Assembly: GCA_963749485.1 (NCBI GenBank)
Contig: CAVVMV010000033.1
Coordinates: 19,722-83,721 of the forward strand
Length of the DNA stretch: 64,000 nt
Source: JAZGGS01 sp963749485
GTDB lineage: Bacteria > Bacteroidota > Ignavibacteria > Ignavibacteriales > Ignavibacteriaceae
Direction of reading: 5' to 3'
Part shown: piece by piece, positions 35,850 through 44,224 of the stretch
Numbering within the stretch: the stretch's first letter is position 1
Layout of the letters: each line of letters starts with the position of its first letter
Position numbers and translations under genes: made by a program
Notes under the pieces: model-generated
Databases searched by the model: none
Told to the model about the DNA's origin: nothing
The model's input: only the letters and a program-made list of their open reading frames with translations

Positions 35850-36149
35850 TTACAAATCACTTTCCTCTTCCAACAATTCTCTAACCGAAATATCCAGTTT
35901 GTCAACAATAGCCATAATAACTGCATCAACAGGTTTGTCTTTTGTGAAGGTTGTCATCCTGGATGAACTTCCGGAAGCAACAATCACAACTTCACCATCA
36001 CCTGCACCAACGCTGTCTACAGCAACAACAAAACGTTCCTTTTCATTTAAATCGATATCAAGTTCCCTTACAAGAAGAAATTTTGCTCCAACAAGTTTAT
36101 CATCTTTTTTTGTTGACCAGACTGTTCCGATTACCTTTCCTAAAAACAC
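35850..36149 (-). CDS. EutN/CcmL-family microcompartment vertex protein, copy B
   Basis: 99 residues. MFLGKVIGTVWSTKKDDKLVGAKFLLVR and AVDSVGAGDGEVVIVASGSSSRM are closer to the family standard than copy A (GxGxGExVxxxxGSSxR). An acidic tail (RELLEEESDL) follows. The two copies are recognisable duplicates with a 94-base gap. Together with the deoB gene 130 bases upstream they suggest a link to deoxyribose phosphate metabolism, which is inference. Confidence 0.88.
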   Translation of the reverse strand: MFLGKVIGTVWSTKKDDKLVGAKFLLVRELDIDLNEKERFVVAVDSVGAGDGEVVIVASGSSSRMTTFTKDKPVDAVIMAIVDKLDISVRELLEEESDL

Positions 36150-36279
36150 GTTTACCTCTTAAATCTTATTGATAAAATTTATCATTAGCATTTTTAAATA
36201 ACTGACCTTAAGTAATATAATAATTTATTTCATGAGAATATTTAGATTTTAATAACAAGTTTAAATTGTAAAGAACAAA

Positions 36280-37445
36280 TTATTCATGTAGAAAACTTTC
36301 ACCTTTCAATTCATTTTCTATGTTAAAAAAATCTGCAGCTGTTTTTGCAACATCTGCAAAAGTTTTTCTTATGCCTAAATTTTTTCCTTTTACATTTTTC
36401 TGATAAAATAATAAGGGTACATATTCCCTGCTATGATCTGTGCTGGGGGTAGTTGGATCGTTTCCATGATCAGCAGTAATTACAATTTTATCTGTTTCAT
36501 CCAAAGAATCTAAAAATTCAGGTAAGAAGTCATCAAATTCCTTTAGCTTATTTGCAAAACCTTCCGGATCGTTTCGATGACCATAATATACATCAAAATC
36601 CACCAGGTTGGCAAAGATGAAACTTCCACGTAGCTGATTTAGAATATTCTAACAACTTTATTACATCCAGCTTCGTTGGTTTTTGTTTTTTCCCTTATTT
36701 TTATCCCTTTAAAATTAAATAGTTCATTCACTTTACCAATTGCAACTGTAGTTATCCCGTTAGATAGGAGTAAGTCAAGAATGGTTGGTTCAGGCGGATC
36801 AAGGGATAAGTCCCGCCGGTTGGTTGTCCTTGTAAAGTTACCCGGCGTTCCTATAAATGGTCTTGCAATAACCCTGCCCACTTGAAGCGGAAGTATTAAA
36901 ACTTCCTCTCTGGTAATTGAGCAGATCTTATATAATTCTTCCAGAGGAATAACTTCTTCGTGAGCAGCAATTTGAAAAACTGAATCGGCAGAAGTATAAA
37001 TGATTGGAAAACCTGTTCTTACATGCTCTTCCCCAAGTTCTTTAATAATCTCTGTGCCGGAAGCCGGTTTGTTACCGAGCACACCTTTGCATCCGGTTTT
37101 ATCTATAAATTTTTCCACAAGTTCTGTAGGAAACCCTTGCGGAAAATAAGAAAAATCCGTTTTGACGTATAAACCTGAAATTTCCCAATGACCTGTGATT
37201 GAGTCTTTCCCTACAGATACTTCCGTCATCATACCATAGGAAGCTAATGAAGACTCAACGGCAGAAACACCTTCAATCTCTGTAATATTGCCCAGTCCTA
37301 ATTTTTCCATATTTGGTAACTGCAAACCGCCAACAGCTTTTGCCATATTACAAAGAGTGTTACTTCCGGAATCATTATAATTGCAGGCATCGGGTAATTC
37401 TCCAATTCCTACACCATCAAGTATAATTATAAAATAATTGTTCAT
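36280..37445 (-). CDS. deoB: Phosphopentomutase (one frameshift)
   Basis: Interconverts (deoxy)ribose 1-phosphate and 5-phosphate in nucleoside salvage. About 388 residues, the family length. The alkaline-phosphatase-type fold shows LDGVGIGELPDA (metal Asp), the catalytic-Thr strand in NDSGSNTLCNM, DSITGHWE, and after a break near 36640 DFDVYYGHRNDPEGF and TADHGNDPTTPSTDHSREYVPLL (metal His and Asp). The break lies between the two halves in the ATATTCTAAATC stretch. It is on the same strand as the EutN pair and the sigma factor. Confidence 0.9.
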
Positions 37446-37489
37446 AAGACCGGAGATAAATTAATTCTGAAACATAAGCGGAATACTTT

Positions 37490-39346
37490 TTAATTAATAT
37501 TCCGTACAGTGTTGCCGCCCTTTTCAACAGCTTTTTGGAGAGCAAGGTTTGCATTATAAATTACTTCATCAACATCAACCTTGTTTGTAGCGGATGCAAC
37601 GCCAATTGATACGGTAAAAGTTGTTTGCCTGGAAACAACGGCAATAGGTTGCCTGGCAATTTTAACCCTTAATTTTTCAGCCCAAATAAAAACATTTTTT
37701 GTGTTTGAGTTGAAGAAATAAACAACAAATACTTTATCCTCCAGCCGACCAAATAAATTAAAGGGTGTCATTTCGCTCGAGATTGATTCGGCTACAACAC
37801 TAATTACCCTTGGCAGCGGGTCACCATCAAACAACGATTCCTGTTCAAGAAAATCATCTAATTTAATAAGTGCAACTGTTCCCGGAATTTTCAATTTCTC
37901 TGCTTTTATAAGATCAGTGGCTAATCTTTCTTTAAATGCTGCTTCATTAAGAGCCCTTGTTTCAATGTCAATTGAAGTAACGCTTTTCAACAGCCGCCTG
38001 GTTGAATGAGAGTAAATAATATAAGAAAGAAAATTTAGGGAACTTCTTAGAAATTGAACATCCTGGTTGCTAAAAGCATTCTTCTTTAAACTTTCGAAAC
38101 AAAGAACACCGTAATTCTGTTTGTTGTAAACCAACGGTACTGCAAGAAAAGAACCATCAAAACTTGAATCTTCTACTTTCGAGTATCTTACATAGCCACC
38201 TGCAGATGTGTTATCTATTTTAACAGGGATTCCGGTAGAGATAGATTTTCCCACAAGTGTTCCGCTTAAATCGATTTGTAAACTTTCGCCTATATATTTG
38301 AGAGAAGTGTTATTAATTACTTTTTCAGTCTTAAATAATTTCTCAAGCGGATCGTAATAAACATAAACAAATGCATCCCAGTTTAGCAGCATTTTAAGAG
38401 CATCGGGAAGCATTGCCAGCATTTTTTCTTCACTTTCAAAATCATTATCGGGTCCAATAATTTTAAGCAGTCCCTGTAGTCTCTGCTGAGAGATAGAGTC
38501 GGAATGCTTTTCTTCAAATATTAAGATTAGCATTGTAATTAACCTGACAAACCTGCCAAGTGCATAAATAGTTTCAATTCCAAATGCATCACCCACTTTG
38601 GAATCGAGGGCAATTATAGCAACCAGTTCATCATTAAAAAATAAAGGTACACCGGCAAAGCTTCTTATGCCCTGCGGCGAATCATAATATCTAATTACAT
38701 CAGCTTCTGCTGCCGGAGGAATATCTGTAAGCAGTTCCGGTTCACCTTTCTGAACAATTTTACTTAATATATCATCTTCCAGGTCAAATTTTCTTTTTGA
38801 TAATTGATCAGAGCCGGAGATAAATTTTTCAACAGCAAGTTTTTCTTTTTTCTTATTATACCAAAAGAAAACTGCAGTATGAGCATTGTATGATTCTGCA
38901 ATTACTGTAAGCATTTTTTCAAGCGCAAAAGTAAATTGTTCATCATGCCCAACACCGGGTGGAACTTCTTCCTTCGCTATTTCCTCAAATCTCTCCTTCA
39001 GATCGGGCGGCTTAAGAGTGGTTTTCGAAACTCCATACTCCGGCGAATAAGTTTCATCTGTAATGACTTCCACATCTTGAGTCTTTGATACTATTTTGAA
39101 AGATTCCTGGAAATCGGTTGATGGTTCCGCTGGAAAGCTGTCAACGTCGCTCTCCTCCTTTTCCCCGATAGAGTATCCGCCTGAAAATCTTACTGAATCT
39201 CTTAAGAAAATGATAAACGCAACGTAAATTATAATTAAGGCAAGTGTTATTAACCGGATTGTTAAATCATCGGTAATGAACAGAATGACAGCCAAAACCG
39301 GTACTACTAAAAATATCAGTATTCTTTTTCTTTGCCTGCGATCCAT
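37490..39346 (-). CDS. Membrane-bound double-GAF protein with degenerate GGDEF domain
   Basis: 618 residues. Two N-terminal membrane helices (residues ~8-46), an acidic linker, a GAF domain at ~120-265 (IAESYNAHTAVFFWYNKKK ... SFAGVPLFFNDELVAIIALD) and a second at ~290-440 (FLAVPLVYNKQNYGVLCFES). It ends in a GGDEF-fold domain at ~455-615 (DIETRALNEAAFKERL, TVSIGVASAT). The active-site GGDEF loop is replaced by GRLEDKVFVVYF, so cyclic-di-GMP synthesis is unlikely. It may act as a signal or nucleotide sensor at the membrane. Confidence 0.82.
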   Translation of the reverse strand: MDRRQRKRILIFLVVPVLAVILFITDDLTIRLITLALIIIYVAFIIFLRDSVRFSGGYSIGEKEESDVDSFPAEPSTDFQESFKIVSKTQDVEVITDETYSPEYGVSKTTLKPPDLKERFEEIAKEEVPPGVGHDEQFTFALEKMLTVIAESYNAHTAVFFWYNKKKEKLAVEKFISGSDQLSKRKFDLEDDILSKIVQKGEPELLTDIPPAAEADVIRYYDSPQGIRSFAGVPLFFNDELVAIIALDSKVGDAFGIETIYALGRFVRLITMLILIFEEKHSDSISQQRLQGLLKIIGPDNDFESEEKMLAMLPDALKMLLNWDAFVYVYYDPLEKLFKTEKVINNTSLKYIGESLQIDLSGTLVGKSISTGIPVKIDNTSAGGYVRYSKVEDSSFDGSFLAVPLVYNKQNYGVLCFESLKKNAFSNQDVQFLRSSLNFLSYIIYSHSTRRLLKSVTSIDIETRALNEAAFKERLATDLIKAEKLKIPGTVALIKLDDFLEQESLFDGDPLPRVISVVAESISSEMTPFNLFGRLEDKVFVVYFFNSNTKNVFIWAEKLRVKIARQPIAVVSRQTTFTVSIGVASATNKVDVDEVIYNANLALQKAVEKGGNTVRNIN

Positions 39347-39447
39347 TCAGTTTTTACTTTAGAGTTGTAATAAATTATTGCTAAATATAAATCTACAAAT
39401 AAATAATAACAAATGAGTGATTAGGAATTATTCCTGCCGGCAAATTT

Positions 39448-40032
39448 CTAATAGAACATATTTCCCAAGATCTTTTTAATTTCTTTCTGTCCCCTTCCCT
39501 TTGTAGATGAATAAAGTACTATGTTTTCATTAATTTTTGCTTCCGATAAAACCTCTGAAAGCTTTTTAACTGATTGAGAAAATTCAGATTGTTTAAGCTT
39601 GTCAGTTTTAGTAAGGACAAAAAAGTGTGGAATGCCAGTAGTTTTTAACATCTCATTAAGCATAACATCAAGCTGGGTGGGCTTATGCCGGCTATCAATA
39701 AAATGCAAAGCCAATGCAATATTCTTCCCTTCAAGGATGTATCCCGAAACCAATTTACCCCATTTTTCTCTTTCGGTTTTGCTGATTTTAGCATAACCAA
39801 ATCCGGGAAGATCAACAAGATAAAATGTCTCATCAATATCATAAAAATTAATTGAGCGGGTTTTCCCGGGTGAAGAGCTTATCTTTGCAAGAGATTTTTT
39901 GTTAAAGAGTGAATTTATAAAAGAAGATTTGCCTACGTTTGATCTGCCGCAGAGAATTACTTCGGGCAAAGCCCTATGCGGAACATCTTCAAGATTAAAA
40001 ACTGATTTGATGAAGGAAACATTTTCGAACAT
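39448..40032 (-). CDS. engB: Ribosome-biogenesis GTPase EngB/YsxC
   Basis: 194 residues. G1 GRSNVGKSSFINSL, G2/G3 around SSPGKTRSINFY and DLPGFGYA, G4 TKTDK. Helps late assembly of the 50S subunit and fits its place at the end of the ribosomal cluster. The ATG lies only 4-5 bases after the T tract of a terminator (40035-40069), so no Shine-Dalgarno fits in between. Translation must use an unusual start region or another transcript. Confidence 0.93.
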   Translation of the reverse strand: MFENVSFIKSVFNLEDVPHRALPEVILCGRSNVGKSSFINSLFNKKSLAKISSSPGKTRSINFYDIDETFYLVDLPGFGYAKISKTEREKWGKLVSGYILEGKNIALALHFIDSRHKPTQLDVMLNEMLKTTGIPHFFVLTKTDKLKQSEFSQSVKKLSEVLSEAKINENIVLYSSTKGRGQKEIKKILGNMFY

Positions 40033-40034
40033 AA

Positions 40035-40069
40035 TAAAAAAAGAGTAACCGGTTAGACCAATTACTCTT
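40035..40069 (-). terminator. Intrinsic terminator ending the ribosomal protein cluster after rplQ
   Basis: On the minus strand AAGAGTAA (40069-40062) pairs with TTACTCTT (40048-40041), with a possible inner GGT/ACC pair, followed by TTTTTTT. It ends 24 bases after the rplQ stop and abuts the engB start codon. Confidence 0.88.
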
Positions 40070-40092
40070 AAAATAATTAAAAATTGTGTTTT

Positions 40093-40593
40093 TTACTTTT
40101 CCGGCTTTTCAGAAGCTTCTTCAACAAATTCAGCTTCTTCTATTTGCTCTTTTTCTTTGGCTTCTTTCTCTTTCTTCTTCTTTACCTTCGTATCCTTCTC
40201 ATCTTTTCGTTCAGTGGCTTTAGCAGTAATAATATCGTTATAATCAACAAGTTCTATTATTGCAAGAGGTGCTGCATCGCCTAAACGGTTGCCAAGTTTT
40301 ACTACCCTGGTATAACCACCGGGTCTGTCTCCAATTTTCGGAACTATATCACTAAATAATTCCTTAACTGTTTCTTTATCCTTTATAACTTCCATAATCT
40401 GCTTCTGGGAATGAAGATCGCCTTTTTTTGCTTTGGTTATTAATTTTTCAGCAAAAACCTTGGTCTCCTTTGCTTTGGCAAGAGTAGTTTTTATTCTTTT
40501 ATGTTTTAGGAGCGAAGTAGCAAGTGATGCAAGAGTTGCCTTACGATGGCTTGCGGTTCTGCTTAACTTTCTTCCCTTAACTCTGTGTCTCAT
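40093..40593 (-). CDS. rplQ: 50S ribosomal protein L17 with extended tail
   Basis: 166 residues. The core (MRHRVKGRKLSRTASHRKATLASL ... RPGGYTRVVKLGNRLGDAAPLAIIELV) is standard L17. Residues ~125-166 are an added Lys/Glu-rich tail (KVKKKKEKEAKEKEQ) that bacteria with the basic 115-125-residue form lack. Last gene of the alpha-operon part, 24 bases from the rpoA stop. Confidence 0.95.
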   Translation of the reverse strand: MRHRVKGRKLSRTASHRKATLASLATSLLKHKRIKTTLAKAKETKVFAEKLITKAKKGDLHSQKQIMEVIKDKETVKELFSDIVPKIGDRPGGYTRVVKLGNRLGDAAPLAIIELVDYNDIITAKATERKDEKDTKVKKKKEKEAKEKEQIEEAEFVEEASEKPEK

Positions 40594-40616
40594 TTAATTA
40601 CCTTCTCTAAAAAAAA

Positions 40617-41612
40617 TTAATTGGTTTCTGGTTCTTCCTTAATATACTTGTCTACATCCATTCCAAATTCAATTCCAAAATTTTCAACTATCTCCATCAA
40701 TTCTGCAAGAGATTTTCTTCCAAAGTTTCTAAACTTTAACATTTCGGATTCATCCTTAGCCACAAGCTCGCCAAGTGATAGTATGTTAGCTGCCTTAAGG
40801 CAATTATGAGATCTAACACTTAACTCCAGGTCATCTACACTAGTTAATAAAATCTTTCGTATTCTTTCAGTTTCTACGTCTTTAGGAGTAACTGTTTGTT
40901 CTTCTTCCTGTTCAATATTAAAATTGATAAACAACTGAACATGTTCGCGCAGTACTTTAGCTGCCTGTGTTAAAGCATCATCCGGTGTGATGGAACCATC
41001 TGTAGTAATTTCTAATGATAATTTTTCGTAATCATTCTTATCGCCGATTCTTACATTCTCTACATCAAAGGTTACATTTTTAATAGGTGTAAAAATTGAA
41101 TCGATAGGAATTACGCCAATTGTTTGGTCAGGAGTTATATTTTCAATTGCAGGAACGTACCCGGTTCCTTTACCAACTTCCAGTTCAACATCCAGATTAA
41201 GATTTTTATTGAATGTGGCAATATGAAGATCAGGATTAAGAATTTCAATATCGTTGCTGGCTTTCTGAATATCTGCAGCAGTCCATTCTCCTTCTCCGCT
41301 AAAAGAGATATCTATTTTACCAGGTTTTTTAGCAAGGAGTTTCATTCTAACTTGCTTTAGGTTGAGTATAATTTCAGATACATCCTCAACAACGCCTTCA
41401 ATAGTTGTAAACTCATGCAAAACACCGCCGAATTTAACGGAAGTTATTGCTGTACCTGTTAATGAAGATAACAAGGCACGCCTGAGAGAATTACCTAATG
41501 TAACACCATATCCTCTCTCAAGTGGTTGAAGGGAGAACTTTCCGAACGTATTTTTATAGCTTACTTCATCAAGTACAACAGCTTCCGGCATCTTTAAATA
41601 TGTAACACTCAT
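40617..41612 (-). CDS. rpoA: RNA polymerase alpha subunit
   Basis: 331 residues. The N-terminal assembly domain (LQPLERGYGVTLGNSLRRALLSSLTGTAI, VLHEFTTIEGVVEDV) and the C-terminal DNA-binding domain with two helix-hairpin-helix units (IRKILLTSVDDLELSVRSHNCL, FRNFGRKSLAELMEIVENFG) are complete. It scaffolds polymerase assembly and contacts activators. Lies between rpsD and rplQ in the usual order. Confidence 0.97.
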   Translation of the reverse strand: MSVTYLKMPEAVVLDEVSYKNTFGKFSLQPLERGYGVTLGNSLRRALLSSLTGTAITSVKFGGVLHEFTTIEGVVEDVSEIILNLKQVRMKLLAKKPGKIDISFSGEGEWTAADIQKASNDIEILNPDLHIATFNKNLNLDVELEVGKGTGYVPAIENITPDQTIGVIPIDSIFTPIKNVTFDVENVRIGDKNDYEKLSLEITTDGSITPDDALTQAAKVLREHVQLFINFNIEQEEEQTVTPKDVETERIRKILLTSVDDLELSVRSHNCLKAANILSLGELVAKDESEMLKFRNFGRKSLAELMEIVENFGIEFGMDVDKYIKEEPETN

Positions 41613-41648
41613 TTAATAATCCTCTAGAATTTCTCAAAAAAAATATTC

Positions 41649-42275
41649 TTATTTAGAATAGAGTTCCACAACCAATTGTTCATTAGCGTTAAGAGGAACT
41701 TCACTTCTTTCCGGAACCTGTAAAAATGTTCCGCTCAGAGCAGCTTTATCAGTAGAAAGCCAGCCATAAGTGCTGTCTTTAATTCTCTTTAACGAGTCAT
41801 GAATGGCATCAAGTTTTTTACTCTTCTCTTTCACTTTAATAATGTCTCCTTCAGTCATAAGGTATGAAGGAATATCAACAAGTTTGTCGTTAATCAGAAA
41901 ATGCCTGTGTAATATTAACTGCCTTGCTTGTTTTCTGGATGAAGCAAAACCAAGCCTGAATACTACATTATCGAAACGGCGTTCCAGAAGTTTAACCAGG
42001 TTTTCGCCGGTAATACCTTTTTGCTTGTTAGCTTTTTCAAAATAAATTTTAAACTGGGTTTCCAGCAAACCGTAAGATCTTTTAATCTTCTGTTTTTCAC
42101 GCAGCTGAATTCCGTATTCGGAAACTTTTGATCTTCTACCTTGTCCATGCTCACCCGGGGGATAATTCCTTGTTTCAATCGGGCATTTTTCAGTGTAACA
42201 TTTTTGACCTTTAAGAAATAACTTTTGTCTTTCTCTTCTGCATAGTTTACAAACTGAATCAGTATATCTTGCCAT
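41649..42275 (-). CDS. rpsD: 30S ribosomal protein S4
   Basis: 208 residues. Begins ARYTDSVCKLCRRERQKLFLKGQKC, keeping a four-Cys zinc-binding version of the N-terminus (CxxC...C). The S4 RNA-binding domain is LERRFDNVVFRLGFASSRKQARQLILHRHFLIN. Primary 16S binder that nucleates the 30S body. Confidence 0.97.
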   Translation of the reverse strand: MARYTDSVCKLCRRERQKLFLKGQKCYTEKCPIETRNYPPGEHGQGRRSKVSEYGIQLREKQKIKRSYGLLETQFKIYFEKANKQKGITGENLVKLLERRFDNVVFRLGFASSRKQARQLILHRHFLINDKLVDIPSYLMTEGDIIKVKEKSKKLDAIHDSLKRIKDSTYGWLSTDKAALSGTFLQVPERSEVPLNANEQLVVELYSK

Positions 42276-42292
42276 TTACTTCCTCTTTAAAT

Positions 42293-42679
42293 TTATACTC
42301 TTCTTCTTTTCGGCGGTCTGCAGCCGTTATGCGGAATTGGGGTTACATCTTTAATAGATGATATTTCGAGCCCGGCTGTGTGCAATGCTCTAATTGCAGC
42401 TTCCCTGCCGGAACCGGGACCTTTAACAAGCACCTCGATTTTCCTCAATCCTAAATCGTAAGCTTCCTTAGCTGCTGCTTCGGCAGAAACCTGTGCAGCA
42501 AAAGGAGTATTTTTCCTGGATCCTTTAAAACCGTTTTTTCCTGCAGACGACCAGGAAATAGTATTGCCGTAAATATCGGTTAACGTAACAATTACATTAT
42601 TAAAGGTTGCTTTAATATGTGCAATGCCGTTAGCATCAACCTGAGTTTTTTTCTTAGTTCTTTTTACAGACTTCGCCAA
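42293..42679 (-). CDS. rpsK: 30S ribosomal protein S11
   Basis: 128 residues. AHIKATFNNVIVTLTDIYGN, GFKGSRKNTPFAAQ and the C-terminal TPIPHNGCRPPKRRRV are the S11 landmarks. Forms part of the platform near the mRNA exit. 17 bases upstream of rpsD. Confidence 0.97.
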   Translation of the reverse strand: MAKSVKRTKKKTQVDANGIAHIKATFNNVIVTLTDIYGNTISWSSAGKNGFKGSRKNTPFAAQVSAEAAAKEAYDLGLRKIEVLVKGPGSGREAAIRALHTAGLEISSIKDVTPIPHNGCRPPKRRRV

Positions 42680-42707
42680 TTCTCTAACCTCCGAGACTTA
42701 TCAAATA

Positions 42708-43091
42708 TTATTTCTTAGTAGGTGTTTTTTTCTTACCTGCAACGGTCTTTCTTTTGCCTTTCCTTGTCCTGGCATTTGTACGGGTTCTTTGTCCTCTAAC
42801 TGTAAGACCTTTCCTGTGCCTGATGCCTCTGTAGGCACCAATATCCATCAGTCTTTTAATATTCTGCTGCACTTCAGAACGAAGAGCACCTTCCACTTTA
42901 TAATCTGCAGTTAATACTGCTCTTATTTCAGCTACATCTCCTTCTGTAAGATCAGCAACTTTCTTTTTAGGATCTACCTTTGCTTTTTCTAAAACATCGG
43001 CAGAAGTGGTCATTCCAATACCGTAAATGTACTGCAGACCATATAAGACCGTTTTATTTTTAGGTAAATCAACACCAGATATTCGAGCCAA
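42708..43091 (-). CDS. rpsM: 30S ribosomal protein S13
   Basis: 127 residues. ARISGVDLPKNKTVLYGLQYIYGIG start, RGIRHRKGLTVRGQRTRTNARTRKGKRKT end. Located in the 30S head, touching the P-site tRNA and the 50S subunit. In order rpmJ-rpsM-rpsK-rpsD. Confidence 0.97.
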   Translation of the reverse strand: MARISGVDLPKNKTVLYGLQYIYGIGMTTSADVLEKAKVDPKKKVADLTEGDVAEIRAVLTADYKVEGALRSEVQQNIKRLMDIGAYRGIRHRKGLTVRGQRTRTNARTRKGKRKTVAGKKKTPTKK

Positions 43092-43111
43092 TTAACTTCT
43101 CCTTAAATAAT

Positions 43112-43225
43112 TTAACCTTGTCTTTGCTTGTGTTTAGGATTTGTGCAGATTACTCTAACAACACCTTTGCGTTTAATAATTTTACACTTTTCGCATATTT
43201 TTTTTACTGATGCTCTAACTTTCAT
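43112..43225 (-). CDS. rpmJ: 50S ribosomal protein L36
   Basis: 37 residues, MKVRASVKKICEKCKIIKRK then GVVRVICTNPKHKQRQG. It is the zinc-binding form (CxxC...CxxxxH). It sits between infA (10-base gap) and rpsM (20-base gap), the usual place. Confidence 0.96.
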   Translation of the reverse strand: MKVRASVKKICEKCKIIKRKGVVRVICTNPKHKQRQG

Positions 43226-43235
43226 AAAAGCTCCG

Positions 43236-43454
43236 TTACTTGTACCTATAAGTAATTCTACCTTTAGTTAAATCGTATGGAGAAAGTTCCACTGAAACTT
43301 TATCTCCAACTAAAATCTTAATAAAATGCATTCTCATTTTTCCGGAAATATGTGCCAATATTTCATGTTCATTATCCAGTTTAACTTTAAATGTAGCATT
43401 TGGCAGTGTTTCAGTAACAACGCCGTCTATTTTTATTGGTCCTTGTTTAGCCAT
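43236..43454 (-). CDS. infA: Translation initiation factor IF-1
   Basis: 72 residues, single OB fold: AKQGPIKIDGVVTETLPNATFKVKL, ILAHISGKMRMHFIKILVGD and VSVELSPYDLTKGRITYRYK. Binds the 30S A site during initiation. Its start overlaps the map stop by one base, indicating coupling. Confidence 0.97.
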   Translation of the reverse strand: MAKQGPIKIDGVVTETLPNATFKVKLDNEHEILAHISGKMRMHFIKILVGDKVSVELSPYDLTKGRITYRYK

Positions 43455-44215
43455 TAAGCCACAGTTAATATTTCCGGTTCATTATTATTTATAAGAACCG
43501 TATGTTCAAAATGTGCAGAAGGAGTTCCATCTGCTGTTAATACTGTCCAGCCATCTGATGCTGTGATTACCTGGTAATCGCCCTGGTTTACCATAGGTTC
43601 AATTGCCAGGGTCATTCCGTTTTTCAACTTTGCTCCTGTACCTCTTTTTCCAAAATTAGGAATTGAAGGTTCTTCGTGAAGAAACTTTCCAACACCGTGT
43701 CCGCACAAATCTCTAACAACAGAAAAGTTATTTTCTTCAACAAATTTTTGCACTGCTGCAGAAATATCGTGAACCTTATTACCTTCTTTAGCAGCTTCAA
43801 TACCTACGTAAAGCGATTTTTCAGTAACCTCCAGCAGTCTTTGCTTTTCTTCAGAGACTTTTCCAACTGCAACCGAAATTGCAGCGTCGCCAAAATAATT
43901 ATTCTTAAGAACACCAACATCCAGAGAGATAATCTCTCCTTCTTTAAGAACCCTGTTATCCGGTATTCCGTGCACCACTTCATCATCAACCGAGGTACAA
44001 ACTGAACCGGGAAAACCAGGGGCATTCCCTTGTGAATAACCTTTGAATGCCGGGGTAGCATCATTGCTTCTTATATAATCTTCAGCTATTCTATCCGCTT
44101 CTAAAGTTGTAATACCAGCTTTAATATTGCTTTTTACAAGCTGTAAAGTTTCAGCTACAATCTTACAACTTTCTCTAATATAATCGATCTCTTTTTTCGT
44201 CTTAATATAAATCAC
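43454..44215 (-). CDS. map: Methionine aminopeptidase, type I
   Basis: 253 residues. Metal ligands lie in LDVGVLKNNYFGDAAISVAVG (two Asp), CGHGVGKFLHEEPSIPNFG (His) and MTLAIEPMVNQGD (Glu); the last Glu is in AHFEHTVLI. Removes the first Met of nascent proteins. The place between secY and infA is usual for the spc cluster. Confidence 0.96.
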   Translation of the reverse strand: MIYIKTKKEIDYIRESCKIVAETLQLVKSNIKAGITTLEADRIAEDYIRSNDATPAFKGYSQGNAPGFPGSVCTSVDDEVVHGIPDNRVLKEGEIISLDVGVLKNNYFGDAAISVAVGKVSEEKQRLLEVTEKSLYVGIEAAKEGNKVHDISAAVQKFVEENNFSVVRDLCGHGVGKFLHEEPSIPNFGKRGTGAKLKNGMTLAIEPMVNQGDYQVITASDGWTVLTADGTPSAHFEHTVLINNNEPEILTVA

Positions 44216-44224
44216 AGAGAACTA

